DNA of 64,000 nucleotides, from the IMG/VR virus record IMGVR_UViG_3300035181_001045, positions 124,001 through 188,000 of that record; one strand, written 5' to 3'. Source of the DNA: a virus. Position 1 is the stretch's first letter; each line of letters opens with the position of its first letter. Shown in pieces: positions 46,521 to 54,385 of this stretch. Under the pieces are notes generated by a model. It saw nothing but the letters and a program-made list of their open reading frames with translations, searched no databases and was not told the DNA's origin. A program made the translations under genes and the position numbers.

Positions 46521-48545
46521 ATGTCTCTTGGTTTTGGGTTGTCTGGGACAGGGCAGCTTGATGTAAGCAACACTGCTTACACGACGCACACTACCAACTC
46601 CACATACAGTATTTGGGTATACCGGACGGGTCCTGGGGGTGGGAGCCTCGGACGTGTGTATCAAAAACAGAACGGTGGGGCGTTCATCACTCAGTTCCGG
46701 TGGAATGGTATCAATGCTCGGTGGGAGTTCCTCCGTGTCTTCACGGCTGGGACAGGGCAGTGGTACTTCACGGGGGGTACGGCCGCCAATACATGGATCC
46801 ATCTTCTCCTCGTGTACAACGAGTCCTCGTTGTCGAATGTCCCGACCCTGTATGTTGATGGCGTTGCACAAGTAACGACAAACGTAGCTTTTGGGACGAC
46901 TCTCCCTGCAATCACGTCCACGGGCATTTATGTGCTCGGTAATCAACCGACGGGGTCGCGAGCTTTCGATGGGCAGCTCGCCGAGTATGCCCATTGGAGC
47001 GGCACCTATACACAGGCGGTGATTTCGTATCTGTCGAAGAACACGTCCCCCTTCTTCGCCCCTACAAAAGCAGTCAGTTACATCCCGATGATGCGGGACA
47101 ACGTTGACTACTACAATGCAGCTCCGACGATCACTTCTGCGGTTGTCCAGCCCCACCCGCCCATCGTCTACCCCTTCGTACCTTCCAAAATCTCCCCCAT
47201 TCGGACGGTCTCTCTCTCTCAAACAGGGACGGGGGCAGGGAGCCTACAAGGGACTGTGATCCAGACAAAGCTGGTCTCAGGGTCCATTGTGGGGGCCGGG
47301 TCTGCACAGACTGTAGTCGGCTTGATTCATCGTCTCGCCTCAACTACGTTGGGTGCCGCTATCCTTCAAGGGACAATGCTGCACACCATCTCGCTCGCGA
47401 GAACAATCTCGGGGGGTGCCTCTTTCTCTGGGGGTGTCCGAGATACGATGCCCCTCTCGGGTAGCATCCTGGGGGCAGGGCTTCTTCAAGCGCCTCTTAT
47501 CCGAGGTCTCTCTTTGGGAGGTTCCCCTCTTGGTGCCGGGGATGTGCAAGAGGCCCTCCTGTTGACCCATTTGTTGCAGGGTCTCGCCTCTGGTCAGGGG
47601 TCGCCTCAAGGGGCTCTACGAGCGGCCGACTTTGCAGGGCTGGTCGCGGGCTCCAGTAGCTTGCAAGGAACCCTTCTCATTCTCGGCTCACTCGCTGGCG
47701 CAAGTGGGGGCTCAGGCCTGATTCAGGACACCCTCATTCGGACCCTGTCCTTCTCCGAGTCCGTGGGAGGCGTCGGGGCACCCCAGGAATCTATGCAGAG
47801 ATTCTTGGGTGTCTCTGGGCATCCCTTCGGGGATGGGGTCTTCCATGGCGTTATCGTCAACGTGCATTCCGTGTCCGGGACCTCCGATGGGGTGAGCGAC
47901 TTCTCTGGTGCGTTGATTGACGTTGGCTTTATTGGGGTTGTGTTCGGAGTGGGGACGCTTCAGGGTTCTCTCAGCATCGTGATGAACCCGACGGCCCATG
48001 CTTTTGGGGGTGGCGATCTTCAAGGCAATGTCGCTCTCATTCGTTCGCTCATAGGGGATGTTTTTGGGTATGGCGGGCTCCAGCTTTCCGAGCTGGAAGC
48101 CCTGGCAGGCATGGGGCTCTTGTCGGGCTACCTGGATCTCGTCCATGTCCCGAGGCCCGTTCGTTGCCACCAGAAGTACAGGGAGTTCCGACTTGGCCAT
48201 GTCTTCGGCCGTGGCGACTTGAGCTTCTTGCTGCGCCTCGACGGAGCCCCCAGCTCGCTGTACCGAGTGACATACAGCTTGTTCCAGGTGCATCCCGGAG
48301 GCTCTCAACAGCTTGTGGGTTCCCCCGAACGCTACCCTGTCATGGCAACGGTCGGAGAGTACTACGCAACCTTCCGGTCTGATGATGTGGGCCAGCCTGG
48401 GGACTGGTTGATCCGATGGCGGTATCAACTAAGTCCTTCTACTCAACCTCTTGTTGAGGACTACAGGTTCAGCATCCTCGATGCTGTTCTTGCGAAAGAT
48501 CCAAACGATGGCACTCCCCGAAAAACACGACGCGGCTGGTTCTGA
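46521..48545 (+). CDS. LamG-like protein with about fifteen 20-residue repeats
   Basis: 674 residues. Residues 1-195 are a concanavalin/LamG-like sandwich (STYSIWVYRTGPGG; WIHLLLVYNESSLSNVPTLY; STGIYVLGNQPTGSRAFDGQ; YAHWSGTYTQAVISYLSKN), a carbohydrate-recognition fold common in fibres. Residues about 228-540 are roughly fifteen tandem ~20-residue units with a consensus of S-hydrophobic-G-x-x-x-G-x-G-x-L-Q-G. Residues 560-665 form an Ig-like domain ending GEYYATFRSDDVGQPGDWLIRW, paralogous to the N-terminus of the 48959 gene. Probably an elongated virion fibre or spike. Confidence 0.65.
   Translation: MSLGFGLSGTGQLDVSNTAYTTHTTNSTYSIWVYRTGPGGGSLGRVYQKQNGGAFITQFRWNGINARWEFLRVFTAGTGQWYFTGGTAANTWIHLLLVYNESSLSNVPTLYVDGVAQVTTNVAFGTTLPAITSTGIYVLGNQPTGSRAFDGQLAEYAHWSGTYTQAVISYLSKNTSPFFAPTKAVSYIPMMRDNVDYYNAAPTITSAVVQPHPPIVYPFVPSKISPIRTVSLSQTGTGAGSLQGTVIQTKLVSGSIVGAGSAQTVVGLIHRLASTTLGAAILQGTMLHTISLARTISGGASFSGGVRDTMPLSGSILGAGLLQAPLIRGLSLGGSPLGAGDVQEALLLTHLLQGLASGQGSPQGALRAADFAGLVAGSSSLQGTLLILGSLAGASGGSGLIQDTLIRTLSFSESVGGVGAPQESMQRFLGVSGHPFGDGVFHGVIVNVHSVSGTSDGVSDFSGALIDVGFIGVVFGVGTLQGSLSIVMNPTAHAFGGGDLQGNVALIRSLIGDVFGYGGLQLSELEALAGMGLLSGYLDLVHVPRPVRCHQKYREFRLGHVFGRGDLSFLLRLDGAPSSLYRVTYSLFQVHPGGSQQLVGSPERYPVMATVGEYYATFRSDDVGQPGDWLIRWRYQLSPSTQPLVEDYRFSILDAVLAKDPNDGTPRKTRRGWF
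47203..48145. repeat. Degenerate ~60-bp tandem repeat array encoding 20-residue units
   Basis: Within the 46521 gene, units such as GSILGAGLLQAPLI, GSPLGAGDVQEALL, GVVFGVGTLQGSLS and AHAFGGGDLQGNVAL recur about every 20 residues, around 15 times. Protein conservation is clear (G-x-G-x-L-Q) while DNA is only partly conserved, so the array is old. Confidence 0.75.
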
Positions 48546-48957
48546 CTTGACCTCTCGGGTGGCTCATCGCTACTCGGGGTCAAAGAAGGTCGCCCTCAAC
48601 CAGGATTTCTGGTTGAACCCCGAGGATGTCGCCGAGGTCTGCCCGCCTTGTGGGCAGCGTATGGCTTCTCTGGGGATCCGCCGAATTCGCGCGTCGGTCA
48701 TCTATGGGCAGGACATGCTCAAGCTCGCGGCCACAGCTCATCAAGCTGCGGAGTGGAAAGACCTTCCTGAAGGGTGGACTGATGACTCCCGGAAGAAGTT
48801 CTGGGAGAGCATTGGAGGGTCTGTTGCAAGGTGCGTCGCGAAGGTCCAAGGGCATGTGACGGACCCCCAGGCGTTCGCAGAGGCCCTCAAGGATCGCATC
48901 GAAGGCAAGTCGGGGTGGTCTCAGCCAAGGGCGTCAGAGTCCACCTTGGAGGACTGA
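48508..48957 (+). CDS. Hypothetical protein
   Basis: 149 residues from ATG 48508, overlapping the end of the repeat protein by 38 bases. Mostly helical with a CPPCGQR zinc-knuckle-like pair and a second helical part (QDMLKLAATAHQAAEWKDLPEGW; AFAEALKDRIEGKSGW). No known family. It ends just before the connector-like gene. Confidence 0.5.
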   Translation: MALPEKHDAAGSDLTSRVAHRYSGSKKVALNQDFWLNPEDVAEVCPPCGQRMASLGIRRIRASVIYGQDMLKLAATAHQAAEWKDLPEGWTDDSRKKFWESIGGSVARCVAKVQGHVTDPQAFAEALKDRIEGKSGWSQPRASESTLED

Positions 48958-48958
48958 C

Positions 48959-49858
48959 ATGGGCACAGCATTCTTCCGAGGGCAACAGCTCGGGCGTAGC
49001 GACCTCAACATCTTCTTGGTCAACGCCTCGGGCACGCCCACCAACGCTGCCGAGATCACGTACGCTCTCCTCGACTTCACGACGGGAGGGGAGGTCGTTG
49101 TGGGGCCTCCTCGAAGGAACCCTGCGAACCCCTCGGTTGGGGAGTACTACGCCAGCATCGTGATCCCCCTCGATGCCAACGTCGGCAACTACCGGATCCG
49201 TTGGACGATTCGGGAGCTGGTCGGGGCTCCCATTCAGCAGGTCGTCCAGGAGTTCGAGGTGGTGGACAAGACGACCGTGGGGGAGTGGGGCCCGGCGACG
49301 TACACCCTCATCGAGAGGGACCTCATGCGCCGGCTGCGCATGCTCCTTCGGGACAACAACCCGGACCGGAACTACCACTTCAGGCCGCCTTCACGGGAGA
49401 CCACCGTGAAGCAGTACAACAGGGTCTTCGGGTACATCTGGGAGGACGAAGAGCTGCAAGAGTTCATCGAGCGATCGATGGACATGGTCATCGCCTCACC
49501 TCCGAGGACACCGTTCGCGAACATCGACCAGATGTGCCGGGCTCGCCCCGAGTGGCGGACGCTGCTCCTCACGGGAGGGATGATCCACGCCCTCCAGGCG
49601 GTCCGCATCAACTGGATTGCCGACGAGTTCGATTACTCGATTGGCGGTGTATCCCTGAACCTCGACAAGGCCAGCAAGTATGAGGGGGCTCTCCAGTCCT
49701 CAACCGAGCAGTTCGACAAGCAGCTCGAAAAGGCCAAGGCCACGGTCAACTACGTTCGCGGTCTCCAGCAACCCAAGTTCGGGGTTGGTATCCGGTCGGC
49801 CTTCGGCCCCTATACCGGAGCTGGAGTCCTGACCCCCAGAAAGTTCACGGGATTCTGA
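48959..49858 (+). CDS. Head-tail connector/neck-type protein with Ig-like N-terminus
   Basis: 299 residues. Residues 1-105 are an Ig-like domain (LNIFLVNASGTPTNAAEITYAL; SVGEYYASIVIPLDANVGNYRIRW) paralogous to the end of the 46521 protein. The rest has a helical connector-like layout (ERDLMRRLRMLLRDNNPDRNYHF; EELQEFIERSMDMVIA; YSIGGVSLNLDKASKYEGAL; GVGIRSAFGPYTGAGVLTPR), as in myovirus neck/adaptor proteins that follow fibre-type genes. Assignment is by pattern and position. Confidence 0.5.
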   Translation: MGTAFFRGQQLGRSDLNIFLVNASGTPTNAAEITYALLDFTTGGEVVVGPPRRNPANPSVGEYYASIVIPLDANVGNYRIRWTIRELVGAPIQQVVQEFEVVDKTTVGEWGPATYTLIERDLMRRLRMLLRDNNPDRNYHFRPPSRETTVKQYNRVFGYIWEDEELQEFIERSMDMVIASPPRTPFANIDQMCRARPEWRTLLLTGGMIHALQAVRINWIADEFDYSIGGVSLNLDKASKYEGALQSSTEQFDKQLEKAKATVNYVRGLQQPKFGVGIRSAFGPYTGAGVLTPRKFTGF

Positions 49859-49874
49859 TCCCAGGAGAAATCAC

Positions 49875-50783
49875 ATGGCATTCGATCTAAATCACATCTT
49901 CACGTACCACCGCCCCACCGAAGACCAGCTCCCGAAGTACGAGATGATCCGGGATGCCGCGAAGACGTTCGCCTCGGTCGTTCTCGCGTGTACTCCCGCG
50001 GGGGAGGACCAATCGGTGGCAATTCGGCACATCCGGGATGCGGTGATGACCGCAAACGCGGCCGTCGCTCTCAAGGGCCTTCTGACCAAGGGGGAGACGC
50101 TTCTGGAGGCTCTGGCCAGCAAGGTCTATGCACATATCGAGCGGAATGATGTCCGTGTTGTTCGGATCTACCTCAACATGGAAGAATACATGACTCTGCG
50201 GAGCGAATGCTCCGCGTCTTTTGACGCGCAACACAACGGAGAACTTCTTCGGGCTGGCATCATGGGGAGCTTGTGGAACGCTCAGGTCTTCCTCTCCAAG
50301 GAAGTTCCTCCGGGCTTTGCCTGTGGGTTTGCAGACGACGTAGACTTCCCCACCCTTGTGATCACTCCGGAGCTGATCCGGACGAAGCTCGTGAACCTCT
50401 GCGACCATGGGGGGGTTGTTTCGGTGGGCCCCCATCCGGATGCTGTGGCCCGAAAAGCGGCTGTGCTGAAGGCCTACGCGGAGAGGGTCTTCGCCCCCCA
50501 TGGGTCTGAGGACAAGAAGGTCGAGCACATCTACATGAACGCATACGAGTATGCGGACCTCCGCAAGTACGGACGCGATGTCCTGGACATCGAGAGCCAA
50601 GCCGTCATCCTCCGCAAGGGGATCATGGGGGTCTTCCACGGCGCTCAGATCCACGTCTCGCGGGAGGTTCCTCGCGGACAGGTGGCCGTCTTCGCGACGG
50701 GGGACGTGATCCCCAATCAGGTCTCGGAGATGAAGTTCTTCACGCTGATGTACCCCGAGGAGCAGGGGTCGGCGGCGGTGTAG
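49875..50783 (+). CDS. Protein with two copies of the capsid-protein C-terminal segment
   Basis: 302 residues, CCAGGAG site. Residues 89-157 (VRVVRIYLNMEEYMTLR ... LLRAGIMGSLWNAQVF ... EVPPGFACGFADD) and 216-277 (VEHIYMNAYEYADLRKYGRD, ESQAVILRKGIMGVFHGAQ, EVPRGQVAVFATGD) each align by eye to residues 175-243 of the major capsid protein; the second copy is the closer, even at the DNA level. The capsid E-loop/N-arm region is absent. It may be a minor capsid, vertex or neck protein derived from the capsid gene. Confidence 0.65.
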   Translation: MAFDLNHIFTYHRPTEDQLPKYEMIRDAAKTFASVVLACTPAGEDQSVAIRHIRDAVMTANAAVALKGLLTKGETLLEALASKVYAHIERNDVRVVRIYLNMEEYMTLRSECSASFDAQHNGELLRAGIMGSLWNAQVFLSKEVPPGFACGFADDVDFPTLVITPELIRTKLVNLCDHGGVVSVGPHPDAVARKAAVLKAYAERVFAPHGSEDKKVEHIYMNAYEYADLRKYGRDVLDIESQAVILRKGIMGVFHGAQIHVSREVPRGQVAVFATGDVIPNQVSEMKFFTLMYPEEQGSAAV

Positions 50784-50792
50784 GGACGGAGC

Positions 50793-51170
50793 ATGCCCGC
50801 CTTCGTTCACCCTTGTATTTGCGGTTTTCTAGGGCGGGGCCTGAATCCGATGAAGCGACATCGAGCCCGATGTCGCTTGTGGAAGGACCGGCCGGACCCG
50901 CGAGGGTTGTCGATCCAGCGTCGGAAGGCAGCGCTTCTTCAGAGCGACAATCACAGATGCACCGAGTGCAATCACCGGGTTGATTGCCACCTCTCGACAT
51001 GCTCCCAGTCGTTGTCCGAGAAAGCACGCAAGGATGCGCTTCTCCGCAACGGGATCAACCCGGCACAGTTCGAGGTGTTTCTTCGTCTCCTGGCGAAGAA
51101 GTACGTGGACGGGGATCAGTTCAGCGACAGGGGAGCGGCCGGCGGCTTGAGCACCGCGCTGTCGAAGTAG
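50793..51170 (+). CDS. Zinc-finger-like hypothetical protein
   Basis: 125 residues from ATG 50793. N-terminus CICGFLGRGLNPMKRHRARCRLW suggests a C-x-C...H...C zinc finger; CTECNHRVDCHLSTC adds further cysteines; the C-terminus is helical. Its 3' end overlaps a minus-strand gene by 55 bases. No known family. Confidence 0.5.
   Translation: MPAFVHPCICGFLGRGLNPMKRHRARCRLWKDRPDPRGLSIQRRKAALLQSDNHRCTECNHRVDCHLSTCSQSLSEKARKDALLRNGINPAQFEVFLRLLAKKYVDGDQFSDRGAAGGLSTALSK
50853..50878. repeat. 11-bp perfect inverted repeat in coding sequence
   Basis: AAGCGACATCG (50853-50863) pairs perfectly with CGATGTCGCTT (50868-50878), loop AGCC. It encodes part of the zinc-finger-like segment (K-R-H-R-A-R-C-R-L). 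Confidence 0.75.
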
Positions 51171-51373
51171 CAGGTCTTGTCCTTCGCGTCCGTGGCCATG
51201 AAGATCATGCGGAGGCCGGAGGCTTCGGGGACGTTCACGACGTGCGGCGTCCACCCGGTCTGCTTGCAGATGTGGAAAAGGGCGTGAAGGGCCCCATCCG
51301 TTGCGAGGTTGATGGCCATCTCCACGTCCATCGGCATGGACAGGGGGACTTCGGTACTTTGGTTCATAGACAT
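51116..51373 (-). CDS. Minus-strand hypothetical protein
   Basis: 85 residues from ATG 51373 on the minus strand (a second ATG follows two codons in). Composition is ordinary and protein-like (MAINLATDGALHALFHICKQTGW; VNVPEASGLRMIFMATDAKD), unlike a shadow frame. It converges with and overlaps the 50793 gene by 55 bases. No clear ribosome-binding site. A second minus-strand insertion in the late region after the 36.4-37.3 kb cassette. Confidence 0.5.
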   Translation of the reverse strand: MSMNQSTEVPLSMPMDVEMAINLATDGALHALFHICKQTGWTPHVVNVPEASGLRMIFMATDAKDKTCYFDSAVLKPPAAPLSLN

Positions 51374-51414
51374 ACACGTCGTACAAGCTTCGAGCCCCGA
51401 CGATCAACAACGAG

Positions 51415-51705
51415 ATGAAAATGAGTAACGAATCCGAGAAGAAGCTCACCGTGAACGACCCGGTCGATGCGACCACCATGAAGCACCTCGCGGAAGTGGA
51501 CGAGACCCGGAAGATGCTCGCGGCCCAGCTCCTCGACTTGGAGGAAGAGAAGATCCGCCTTCTTGTGGCAGCGCGGCCTCTTCGAGATGAGCGGGACAAG
51601 GTCTTCCAGAAGATCCTCATGGATCGTGGGCTACCGCCGGACTTCCCTGTGGATATTGACGAGACGGGGAAGCTATTCCCCTTGAAGCCGATCCCGAAAG
51701 GGTAA
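51415..51705 (+). CDS. Small coiled-coil hypothetical protein
   Basis: 96 residues; ATG 51415 or 51421. Helical and charged (MKHLAEVDETRKMLAAQLLDLEEEKIRLLV; RDERDKVFQKILMDRGL), Pro-rich end. No family recognised. Confidence 0.5.
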   Translation: MKMSNESEKKLTVNDPVDATTMKHLAEVDETRKMLAAQLLDLEEEKIRLLVAARPLRDERDKVFQKILMDRGLPPDFPVDIDETGKLFPLKPIPKG

Positions 51706-51735
51706 TCTTTTTGTCTCTGGGCCTCTGTAAGGCAC

Positions 51736-53076
51736 ATGCCGTACGCAACTCAACGAGACCGACCGATCACCAACCTGGAGATTTCCAGGGCTCCGTGGCC
51801 GGCTCCGCCGTTGAATCTCTTCCTCACCAGTGGGTACGAAGCGTGGATCTTCGACCTGGTATGGGACGACCCTTCCCAGCTCAGCCGTAACGGAGACTTC
51901 ATCCTTTTGGGGGTGAACGTCTACCGTAGCTTCGACAGTGAATTCGGGCCCTTTCAACGGCTGACGAATCTCCCTGTGGGGTCGACCTATTGGCGTGATC
52001 GCACAGATATCGAGCTGATTGTCGAGGAAGACGTCTCGGCGAATTTCGTCTTGAAGGGTCAGGCCAGCGTGAGCCACGACCTCCGCCGGTACGTCTTCAA
52101 GACGCTCCACTACCCCATCGTGAAGTCCGGCTCGCAGGGGACGAACGCGGACAGCCCCGAGGATGTCTACGTCTACGTGGATGGGGTTCAGGCGGTCGTG
52201 AAAGCCGTCCGAGGCTTCGTGGGTGAAGTCGAGATCGACGGCTCCGTACAGGCCGACGTGGCGACCCAGAAGGCTGTCCTTCCTGTGTACCCGAAGGAGG
52301 ACAGCCAGGTCCTCTGTTCCTATCGGCGGGTGAGGTCCCTGCTTCGTACCGACCTCTCTCAGCGGGTGTTCTACCGAGTCACGACGGTGGGTATCTTGGC
52401 GAGCGATTCGACAGGGAAAGTCGTCGAGACACCCCTGGAGAACGCGATCTCGACGTCGAGCTTCGAGATCGAGAAGCTCGACTACATCTGGCGTGAAGCT
52501 GTCCACCGGAACCGTTGGATTCTGGAGCAGGGTGGGGAGCGGGTGAAGGTCTTCCTCCGAAAGAACGTGGGGCTCCCTTGCCCCTGCATCGAGGATGACT
52601 TCCACAACCAGCCCATCAACGACTGCATCATCTGCTTCGGGACGGGGATCGTCGATGGCTATGAGGGGCCCTACGACATCATCATCGCCCCCGACGATGC
52701 GGAACGGAAGATATCCCAGAAGGACATTGGTCGTACGATTGAGCACACCTACGAAGCCTGGACGGGGCCTTCACCCTTGCTCGCTCACCGTGACTTCTTG
52801 GTCAAGGTCAACGGAGAACGGTACAGCATCGGGGCCGTTCGAATGCCGACGAACCGAGGCATGATCCTCCAGCAACACTTCAACATCGGGCACTTCGACG
52901 AGAAGGACATCCGGTACAAGGTGCCCATGGACGGCCCCCGGAGATACCCCGCCGCTGGCTTCATTCCTTCGGGACCCGAGGACGAAGCGGAAGCTATCCC
53001 CACCGACCATCCTGATGTCCCGGCGGAGGTACAGCTTCGAGGTCGTTCTTTGGCGTGGGAGAACACGGAATACTGA
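51736..53076 (+). CDS. Neck/tail-completion-type protein with cysteine cluster
   Basis: 446 residues. Beta-rich first half. Near residues 278-305, LPCPCIEDDFHNQP and DCIICFGTGIVDGYEGPYDI form a four-cysteine zinc-type motif followed by GYEGP and IIAPDDAERK, a signature often seen in myovirus neck or tail-completion proteins. Followed by HK97 gp10-like and other tail-assembly genes, supporting a head-tail joining role. Functional name is inferred. Confidence 0.55.
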   Translation: MPYATQRDRPITNLEISRAPWPAPPLNLFLTSGYEAWIFDLVWDDPSQLSRNGDFILLGVNVYRSFDSEFGPFQRLTNLPVGSTYWRDRTDIELIVEEDVSANFVLKGQASVSHDLRRYVFKTLHYPIVKSGSQGTNADSPEDVYVYVDGVQAVVKAVRGFVGEVEIDGSVQADVATQKAVLPVYPKEDSQVLCSYRRVRSLLRTDLSQRVFYRVTTVGILASDSTGKVVETPLENAISTSSFEIEKLDYIWREAVHRNRWILEQGGERVKVFLRKNVGLPCPCIEDDFHNQPINDCIICFGTGIVDGYEGPYDIIIAPDDAERKISQKDIGRTIEHTYEAWTGPSPLLAHRDFLVKVNGERYSIGAVRMPTNRGMILQQHFNIGHFDEKDIRYKVPMDGPRRYPAAGFIPSGPEDEAEAIPTDHPDVPAEVQLRGRSLAWENTEY

Positions 53077-53579
53077 TGAGTACCGACTTCTTCCGTGTCT
53101 CGCGGGTCAATCTCAAGCCTATGCTGGGGGATCCTTTCAAGGGAATTGACCCCCATCGAGCTTTGAATCTGCTACAGAGGACGCTCCTGAAGCAGATTCG
53201 AGAGAAGCTGATGCAGACGGCTTTCTCCCTTCGGGCTCGGAAGTCTCTTTCAAAAGCACTGTCTCTCAAGGTGGGGGATAGCAGCCTCACGGTGATCGCA
53301 AATCACCCGGCTTGGGGACCTCTCGTCAAGGGGCAGAAGAAGGGGCCGATGACTTGGCTACAGAAGGCCAAGGGCCCTATCCCGATTGTCACGGAAACTG
53401 GGGAAGTCATTTTCCGGTCGGCCAACGCCAAAACGATGAAGAACGGGGCCTGGGTTCATCCCGGAAGGGGCCCCACCAACTTCATCGAGAAGGCGAAGAA
53501 AGAGGCCCGAGAAGCTGTTCGTACAAGGCTTCTTCGGGATCTCACCAAACAAATTCAAGCAACATGGTCGAGGAAATAA
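53076..53579 (+). CDS. Tail completion protein candidate (HK97 gp10-like)
   Basis: 167 residues from ATG 53076, sharing one base with the previous stop (TGATG). Basic and helical at first (NLLQRTLLKQIREKLMQTAFSLRARKSLSKALSL), then WVHPGRGPTNFIEKAKKEAREAV, a motif like the H-P-G...P...F-I-x-x-A block of gp10/minor tail proteins. Such proteins close the tail tube or join tail to head. Moderate confidence. Confidence 0.5.
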   Translation: MSTDFFRVSRVNLKPMLGDPFKGIDPHRALNLLQRTLLKQIREKLMQTAFSLRARKSLSKALSLKVGDSSLTVIANHPAWGPLVKGQKKGPMTWLQKAKGPIPIVTETGEVIFRSANAKTMKNGAWVHPGRGPTNFIEKAKKEAREAVRTRLLRDLTKQIQATWSRK

Positions 53580-54349
53580 TGTCAGGTAACGTCGTTGTTT
53601 TTGGGATCTCTCCGGACACGGTCATGCTGGAGGACATTCAGATGGATGTCCCCCATTCGACTTCCGTCACGATCCCGGAGGATCTGGCCCTCAAGTCGAA
53701 GGACCTGTGGCGGGCGCTCTCGCAGCGGAAGATCTTCCGTCTGACGAGTGACCTCAACCCCCACAAGGTGTTCACGGCTTCCCCCGCGCCTCTCCTCGTG
53801 AGCCCTCCGCCTTCGGATGACCAGGAGCGAGTCACGTCTCTGGCTCATGGGTACAAGCAGCTTCAGGATGAAGTCGAGCGGCTCTTGCCGTTTGAATCCG
53901 CCAACGTCCAGCTCGCGCGTGAGCTGGACGAGTCCGAGCTGGGGAAGAAGTACGCTCTCGAAGACGGTGTGATCCTTCGAGAAGCAAAGGCCACGGTGGA
54001 AGCGGAGCTGTCGACCGTGACGGCTGCCAACGTCCAGCTCACGAACGACATCGCTCGTCTCCAGGGCCAGCTCGACCTCTATGAGGCACAGATCGGAGGA
54101 CGCGAGAAGCTCGATGAGATCCTCAAGCTTCTCAAGGAGCGGCCTGTCGTGATCATGCAGAACACGGGTGGGCTCGGGATCCTGAAGGCTGTGACGGATG
54201 TTGTGGGTGGTGACGCCCCGGCATTCATCCCCTCGACGATCGCCTCGAAGGACATGGATGCCCATGTCGAGGTTCAGTCGGAGACTTCGGAAGGGTCTTC
54301 GGTCTCGGGCGCCTCGGCCGCTCTCAAGAAGAAGCGTCAGGGGAACTGA
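53579..54349 (+). CDS. Coiled-coil hypothetical tail-region protein
   Basis: 256 residues from ATG 53579, overlapping the preceding TAA by one base. Beta-rich N-terminus (GNVVVFGISPDTVMLEDIQM), then a long coiled coil (LQDEVERLLPFESANVQLAREL; ATVEAELSTVTAANVQLTNDIARLQGQL). Could be a tail assembly factor or tail wire protein. Contains a 10-bp perfect inverted repeat (53905-53914 with 53921-53930). Confidence 0.5.
   Translation: MSGNVVVFGISPDTVMLEDIQMDVPHSTSVTIPEDLALKSKDLWRALSQRKIFRLTSDLNPHKVFTASPAPLLVSPPPSDDQERVTSLAHGYKQLQDEVERLLPFESANVQLARELDESELGKKYALEDGVILREAKATVEAELSTVTAANVQLTNDIARLQGQLDLYEAQIGGREKLDEILKLLKERPVVIMQNTGGLGILKAVTDVVGGDAPAFIPSTIASKDMDAHVEVQSETSEGSSVSGASAALKKKRQGN
53905..53930. 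repeat. 10-bp perfect inverted repeat in coding sequence
   Basis: CGTCCAGCTC pairs perfectly with GAGCTGGACG over the six-base loop GCGCGT; it lies in the coiled-coil codons. Confidence 0.6.
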
Positions 54350-54385
54350 TAACCTTCTTTCGAAGCATCACAGTGAGGAGTTAGC

